Of a stretch of 64,000 nucleotides of DNA, positions 13,746 through 64,000 are shown in pieces. Position numbers and translations under genes: made by a program. The notes under the pieces were generated by a model. The model was not told where the DNA came from. It saw only the letters and a list, made by a program, of their open reading frames with translations, and ran no database searches. This DNA is from Mauremys mutica (Eukaryota; Chordata; Testudines; Geoemydidae): the NCBI RefSeq assembly GCF_020497125.1, contig NC_059081.1:20059105-20123104 (forward strand). The letters run 5' to 3'. The first letter of the stretch is position 1, and each line of letters starts with the position of its first letter.

Positions 13746-15443
13746 GTAAGAATTTAATATTACTTTCACCCCTGGGGGCAAGGGGGCAGGAGCTCACTGC
13801 TGCCATCTCATCATAGCCTGGAGTCTAAAAGTCCTTTGGTCAGGTGGTTGGGGCTTATTTCTCCAGACACTCCTCCTGCTTTTGACAGTTAGGACATTCA
13901 GTCAGGGAACAGCAAGCATAACAGATTTCTTAAGTGATCAGTCAGATGGCTCAAATGGTTGAATCCTCGCTACAAAGAATATGTGAGCAACCCATAGGTC
14001 CATATGTGTTTGTAACACCATTTTGTCGAACTATTATGAATAACAAATTTATAAAATGGTGGGCAGACCTGTCTAAACAGGAAAAAAAAACCAAACACAC
14101 CAAATGTGAATCCCATTAGCAATCAGTGACCATTCAGCAGCATGTAGATACTAAATAATTCCTTGTACTTATCTCTGTATTCCTCGTAGACAATAAATGT
14201 CCTTAATTCAATCTCATAGGATAGTAAGCCAAATAAAACAGTTAATTGCTGGTCATTGGAGTAGAATGGATGAATACATTTTACTTGGCTAAAATGGGAC
14301 AAGAATATTTTGATAGTCTCTGAAAATTTTGTAACGCTAGTTAGTGGCTACCCAGGTGGGCAGCAAAACTTTGTACGCTTCTTGAAAAGAGCTTAAGTAG
14401 AAAGAAACTATTGTGTGGGTTGGTAGCAATTGGACGACTTAGGAAAAGGCTTCCCTAAAGCTGCAATCATTATCCACTGTTTTTCTGCTGATCTGTCTTG
14501 AGGAATGGTAGCATACTTTAAGCTAGAAACAGCACTTTTCTAATGTACTGACCTCAAAAACAAGATGCGGAACATAAGGTTCCCCTCCCCCCAGATCTTC
14601 CCTCCAGCTTGTTCCTGCCAGAATAGACTATTCAATTGTGTATTTTGCAGCCAGGCAGGAACGGTGCATCACTGTTCTTTCAGCTGAAGGGAAGGAAAGC
14701 TGCAGTATGGGGACTGAGAGAGTTGTTGTTGCTGGAAGGAATTTTTCACTGGCTTTTTGTCTCCGTGTGTGTGAAAAATAAAGTGCTCTGAAAATTTACA
14801 AGTTCTTCCTGCCAAAAGCAGTTGTTTTCACAGCTCTCATTTTGCGAATTTCAACCTGGTTAAGGGGGAAAAATAAGTTTTTACCTACCTACCTTAAGCT
14901 CCCTGGATGACAGATGCTGGAAAGTGCAGTAGAATCAGTAAAAATGCCAAAATAACAAATTACCCCTTAAGAATAAAAGCCTCAAACATGAATAGCTGCG
15001 TGGAGTTGAAGAGGGATTTGAAAGTGATAGGAACAAAAGGAAAAGCAAAAAGCATTATTAACCAACTGTATTAATTAAGCTAGAAGGAATGGTGTTTTGA
15101 CATTTTTAGGGATCCCAATCAGCTGCTATGGCTTTGGCTTTAATTTTCTCTTGCATTAAATTTAATGAAAAATAATTAAGTCATCTCAGAATACTGACTG
15201 TACGACTCAATCTAGCTTCATTTAAATTTAGAGATAGGACTCCAGCAAAACACTCTTACTCCTAAGGTTTGCTTGACATAATGGTATTTTCATTAACCTA
15301 TCAGCACTGAGTGCAAGCGAAGCTCCGGAAATGGGAATGCTCTGTCTTTTGTACATAGGTTACTGATATACGTGCCATGGTATAAAAACTGAAGATTAGA
15401 GCATTAATACAAGTTAAATGTTCTATTTAACATGCATCTCTCA

Positions 15444-59744
<44,301 letters not shown>

Positions 59745-61204
59745 CTGTGGCAAAAACAAAGGAGAGGTTAATAAGAAGGAAAGATCTGTGTTTATTCCTC
59801 AGCTGAAATGTTCATGTAGACTGAGGCTTACCTCTTGACTGTAAACTCATTACAGGGTACATCACTCATTTTACAGCCAAATTCCCCAGTCTCACTTAAA
59901 TCTGCTGTTATCTCACTGTTTATTATTACTGTCAGTTTTTGGCATCAGAATTGTTGAACTTGAGACTGCTTTTGGAAAACTTTAGACATCTTAAGGAAAT
60001 GAAGCTTCATTTGAAGCTTTTGTCTCTGTTTTTTTTTTAAATGTCATTTATTTGAGATCTTTGCCATGTATTTAAAAATCCAGTGTTACCATTTGGACTT
60101 TAACATGTTGAGAACTATGTTCTGATGTATCGTGCTGTTGTTTTCTATTTGAGCTATATTATAACAGCTTGTTGCTTGTCAACCTGATAGGGTTTGCTTG
60201 GAACAAATCTTACAAAATAACCAGATGGGTTTTGGAAATGTTCATGCTCTAGTCTTAAAGTGTAATTTAAAGGGACACCCTCAAAGCAAATTTGGGGCAG
60301 AGTTTAGGTGTTCTAAAAAAATTACTGTAAAATTCAGACCAACAGAGTGTGTGTCTTGCATTCCCTGCAATCTTTACATCCCCAGACTTACAGCACCGGA
60401 CTAGTTCAGGGGAACCTAAAAAGGAAACTGACCATATTAGTTAAACTGACCATCTAATAAACAAAGTGAGCCTGAGTAAACTGGGTTGAGAAAATTGCAA
60501 AAGGCAAACAACATAAATGAAAAGTTAAATCAGACTTTAAAAATTCATTTGACTTTAATAATAGTGTAAAGATTATATTATATTAATATCACTGGTAATG
60601 GCATTGGGCTTAAAATAGCACCCGACCATCTCAGGGGCATATGGACAAGGTAGCTAAGGTTCAGGTGAAGTGGTATTACTGAAAGGAGTTTGGGACAGGG
60701 ACTGTGTATTACTGTGTGTGTAGGGTCCCTAGAACAGTCGGGCCTCAATCCTGATTGGTGCCTCTGGGCAGGGCTACAATACAACTAATAGCCACAACTC
60801 TGGACAGATGATGCTGGCCTCAGATGGCTCCCTCTACAGAGGTGGAGGCTGAAAGTCCTGCTATTTCTGTGCAAACCCTGCTCTCCCATCTCTGGAGGGA
60901 GAAAAAACAACAAAACTTTGAGAAGGGAAATATCAGTCTCCTTGTATTTACAGAGGACTGACCCACTGAGGGATGCAGGACCAAACTCTGAGTGTGATCC
61001 TATTAAATATACTGAAGAATAAGTAACCAACCATTTTGAGTTATAGGGCTATAATATAACTGAGGATTCTGGGAGTATTATGTACTATAAGATAAACTAG
61101 AGTTTGTTCCATTACTGGAGAAATAGTATAAAATTAGAAAAGGCTTTTAAAAATAATTAAGGAACTATTCATTTCATTTTATAGATGGCTCCATGGTGGT
61201 TTTG

Positions 61205-61365
61205 TAATTGAGTTATTGCACTTGTGGTTGGATTCCAGATATCTGGGTTCTATTCCCAGTCAGTGGATATTGAGGTTTTTTTGGTTTTGCCATCAGTAGA
61301 GTGAGGACAATATTGGTGTTGAAGGGAAATGAATTAATATTTGTGAAGTGCATTGAGATAGATAG
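61205..61365 (-). repeat. MIR-type SINE, reverse orientation, worn
   Basis: The order TCTGGGTTCTATTCCCAGTC, GCCATCAGTAGAGTGAGGAC and GTGAAGTGCATTGAGATAG follows the complement of a MIR, with an internal gap. Confidence 0.55.
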
Positions 61366-61437
61366 AAGGCACTTTCCCCAGACTTTGCAAAAGCTCCTGC
61401 CCATGTCTAGTCCCATTCTCACTTCCAGACTCACTGA

Positions 61438-61722
61438 AGACTAGTCTACACTACAGCACTACATTGGAACAGCTGCACCAATGCAGCTGCACGGTTGTAG
61501 CACATCTGGTAAAGACACGCTATGCCAACGGGAGAGCACTTTCCCATTGGCATAATTACTCCATCTCAACGAGAGGCGGAAGCTGTATTGGCTGGAGAGC
61601 ATCTCCCTCTGACATAGCGCAGTGTGGACACCACTTTAAGTCGACAGAACTTGCATCACTCAGGGGAGTGGCTTTTTCGCAATGTAAGTTACATTGACTT
61701 AAGCGGTAGTGTAGACAAGCCC
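61438..61722. mobile_element. GTCTACAC-family MITE, 285 bp
   Basis: Left terminus AGACTAGTCTACACTAC, right terminus inwards GGGCTTGTCTACACTACCGC. It is flanked by TGA on both sides (61435-61437 and 61723-61725), a 3-bp duplication. Confidence 0.75.
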
Positions 61723-62520
61723 TGAGACTCTGATGTCATGCTCAGGAATGCAGGGATATACTTCACTTGGATCACAGCTACTTAACAATGCATCCTGTGT
61801 TTAGTAAGTTTCTTCTCTAGAAATGGCATTTGGGAAACTCTTAAAAGAGTTAACATTTTGCTTCTACTACCTGTTCACTATCATTTGTAAAGATTTGGTG
61901 CTAAAATGGTGGTGTCACCTGAGCATGATAGCATTGCCTTCCCATTAGATTATTGATGGTTTTCTGGGGAATTGAGACATAAATACAACATCAAGGATGA
62001 GCTTACATTGTTGTCACAGAACTTGTCCTGAAGTAAAATCCTCTGCCTCCCAGCTGGCTTTAAGCTTCACTTGCTTATAATTTTTCACCTTCTATTAAAA
62101 CATTGAGATGTATTCCTGTTTCACTCAATTATGTCTTTATTTTATTGTTGCTTTCTTTGTTTATTTGGTTGGGGTTTTGTTTTAGTATTTTTAGGTCAGG
62201 AAAATACAGCAAAAATAATGTATATTGTTTGTAAATGTGCAAGAAAAATTGTGATCAGTGAAACCTGGCGTGTCCTTCAACAGACAGGAATCATAACCCA
62301 TGGCTTCATAGTCATGATAATAACACGTTATTAAGTGTTGGATATTCTTCAATCTGCTGTTTATCCATTGTTCCAACAAAATGTAAGTAGAAGCAAAGTG
62401 TTCTTTAAATCATACTGAAAATATCTTTTAAGGGTTTTTAAACAGTAAGCTGGTTACAAAGACAAGCTGGTTCCCATGGAATTATAGGTCTTTATTCTCA
62501 TATACTAATATAACACCAAT

Positions 62521-62650
62521 GGGCCTGACTCTCCACATGAATGAATGCAGCAGGATAAAACTGTTGCGACTCAGTGGAGAATCAGGCTCATTGACTTCAC
62601 TAGAGTTACTCCTGATTAATGCCAGTGAAAATGAAATCAGAATCAGGCCC
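62521..62650. repeat. Short palindromic MITE (GGCCTGATTCTC type)
   Basis: Starts GGGCCTGACTCTCCAC and ends TCAGAATCAGGCCC. It contains a further internal copy of GGAGAATCAGG near 62577, so the ends can pair in two ways. Confidence 0.65.
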
Positions 62651-62654
62651 ACAG

Positions 62655-63175
62655 AAATGAGAGCTGGAAAAGACTAATTAGTCAGCTAGTCCATCTCCCT
62701 ATGCCCAGTGAAGAATTTTTCCCTATACTGTTTTCTGAATGGTTTATCAAACCCAGTTTTAAAGGTCCCGAGTAATGGGGTTTCTCCAACTCTCCTTGCA
62801 AGACTATATTCTCAAGCTGAATAGAAGACTTCAATCAACTTCACTCTTAGGGTATTTTTTGGATATTCATCTTACACTTTCCCTTTCTAAATTTCTTTTC
62901 CATACTCAGTCTTACACAACAGGTCTCTTTCAAGATTTCTTCTTCTTATTTACTATCTGAATTTGCCCTCCCCAAATACATTGGCTTGCATTTTTTCCAG
63001 GTCTCATTTAATTTATTTTCTGCCCATGTTTTGAAATTTCTCTAAGCCCTTTCTCGCTCCTCACTGCTGTTCATGTATCCTTCTACATTTTGGGTCATCA
63101 GTGAATTTCATTAACATGTCATTTACTCCATCTTCTTGAACATTAATGAAGATATTAGATGAGGCGTGACCTAAT
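62655..63175 (-). mobile_element. Worn CR1-like fragment (reverse orientation)
   Basis: The plus strand reads like the complement of CR1 in worn form. Examples are the words around 'agctagtccatctccc', the stretch about the title-like 'tctccaactctcctt', and 'cattaatgaagatattaga' near 63143. The match is from general recognition of CR1 wording and has not been aligned. Confidence 0.4.
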
Positions 63176-64000
63176 TCTGATCAATATATTGCTGACTTGC
63201 CTATTGGATTGTGGGATTCTCCCCCCCCCATTATTAGTCCCAGCTCTTTTGCAATCCCATTTATTTAAGGAGTTGGCATATTGCTTCACCCTCCCTGTTC
63301 CCTACTTCAGAACTTGCAGTGAGAATGACAGTTTCCAACTAAAACACTGGAGTTTGTACAATGTATGTATCCTGGTGAAGTGCTTTGACAGAGCTTTAAC
63401 ACCATGGATGGAAGGGTGTGGAGGGAGGCGGAAGGGGGATTAGATACCCCCCAGGATCCTATTTGCTAGTGCATACTTTGCTTCAAAGGGAGCTGAGGAA
63501 GAAGATCCTGGGTTATAGCATGAATATGTGTGTGCTTTCTTTGTGTGCCAGCAAAGGGAATCCTAGCCTGTATCTTAGCTTCAAAAGTATCAGTTGTCAT
63601 GTCTCAGTAAGAAATCTCTCTCTTCGTTCCTGCTGCAACTTTACAGTTGTCAATTGCTTCGAAGAAAACAAGTAGGAGCAGTGAAGGAATTGCCGAAAGA
63701 GAAGTGCAGGGTACGAGCTGCAGGGATGCATGACTGTTCTTCTGTTTTCATAAGGGTTTAGTAAAATCTGTTGGCTGGCTTTTGTTGAAAATGGATATTC
63801 CTCCCTCTAAACTGAAGTGAGATTTTTAAATGGGCATACTGTGCATTTGGGCATTCTGACCCTACTTTTAGTCACTTTTCCAACAGTAGGGCAGTAGTTT
63901 TATAGTGCACAGCAGCCAATACTATTTAATTAGTATGTTTTTTTTATGTGTGAACTTGATTGTTTCAGTTTTTGAAAGTGGAGTGTAACTTTCAGAACTG

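Larger units (their letters stand above)
59745..64000. other. Upstream intronic region, repeats only
   Basis: This lies 5' of the first recovered exon and should be intron of the same gene. It contains a MIR-like stretch (61205-61365), MITEs at 61438-61722 and 62521-62650, and a worn CR1-like stretch (62655-63175). No further exon was supported. Confidence 0.55.

Noticed and set aside
13191..13781. Open frames on both strands (up to 142 residues)
   Set aside because: They fall in a MIR and a GC-rich repeat, start at non-ATG or arbitrary codons and have no domain signature.
59829..59935. Possible extra exon on the minus strand ending at a GTAAGC donor, with CKMSDVPC-like residues
   Set aside because: It would end in phase 2, whereas the exon at 59607-59744 needs phase 1, and the phase 1 reading hits a stop.

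Overview
This is a piece of a vertebrate nuclear genome, most likely from a turtle or another non-avian reptile. The grounds are a 5'-truncated CR1 LINE with the typical 3' terminal octamer, worn MIR and L2-type elements, several MITE families that I associate with turtle genomes, and a fused gag-pol Ty3/Mag-type LTR retrotransposon. There is no bacterial or CRISPR content. Nearly all of the listed open reading frames are chance frames in introns or repeats.

The host gene lies on the minus strand. I recovered nine exons, each with a splice acceptor, a splice donor, an open frame and the same 1-1 phase. In transcript order they are 59744-59607, 56413-56261, 54377-54213, 36832-35915, 30513-30406, 23865-23770, 22987-22892, 22100-22005 and 15601-15506. 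Together they encode about 622 residues of a secreted multi-EGF protein: a calcium-binding-type EGF, a linker, a second EGF, a 306-codon exon (long basic Ser/Thr-rich linker plus EGF), and a C-terminal run of five short EGF repeats. The best match I can name is VWDE (von Willebrand factor D and EGF domains). The von Willebrand D part would lie beyond the right edge of the window, and the terminal exon was not found.

The introns hold the rest. A complete 4.6-kb Ty3/Mag-type retrotransposon (17338-21938) sits antisense to the gene between the last two recovered exons. It has a 5-bp target duplication, LTRs that differ only by a 10-bp tandem duplication, a tRNA-Ser-type primer site and one open 1324-residue Gag-Pol frame, so it inserted recently. 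A solo LTR (58193-58601) marks an older, unrelated insertion. DNA-transposon remains include two ~890-bp hAT-like elements in inverted orientation (40034-40918 and 44315-45210), a 348-bp hAT-like element, and six MITEs with GTCTACAC-type termini.

The points most worth a second look are the young intact retrotransposon with an RFX-like X-box in its LTR, loss of one canonical cysteine in an otherwise normal EGF exon, and a perfect 45-bp-arm palindrome at 38610-38702. I found no wholly new biological system.
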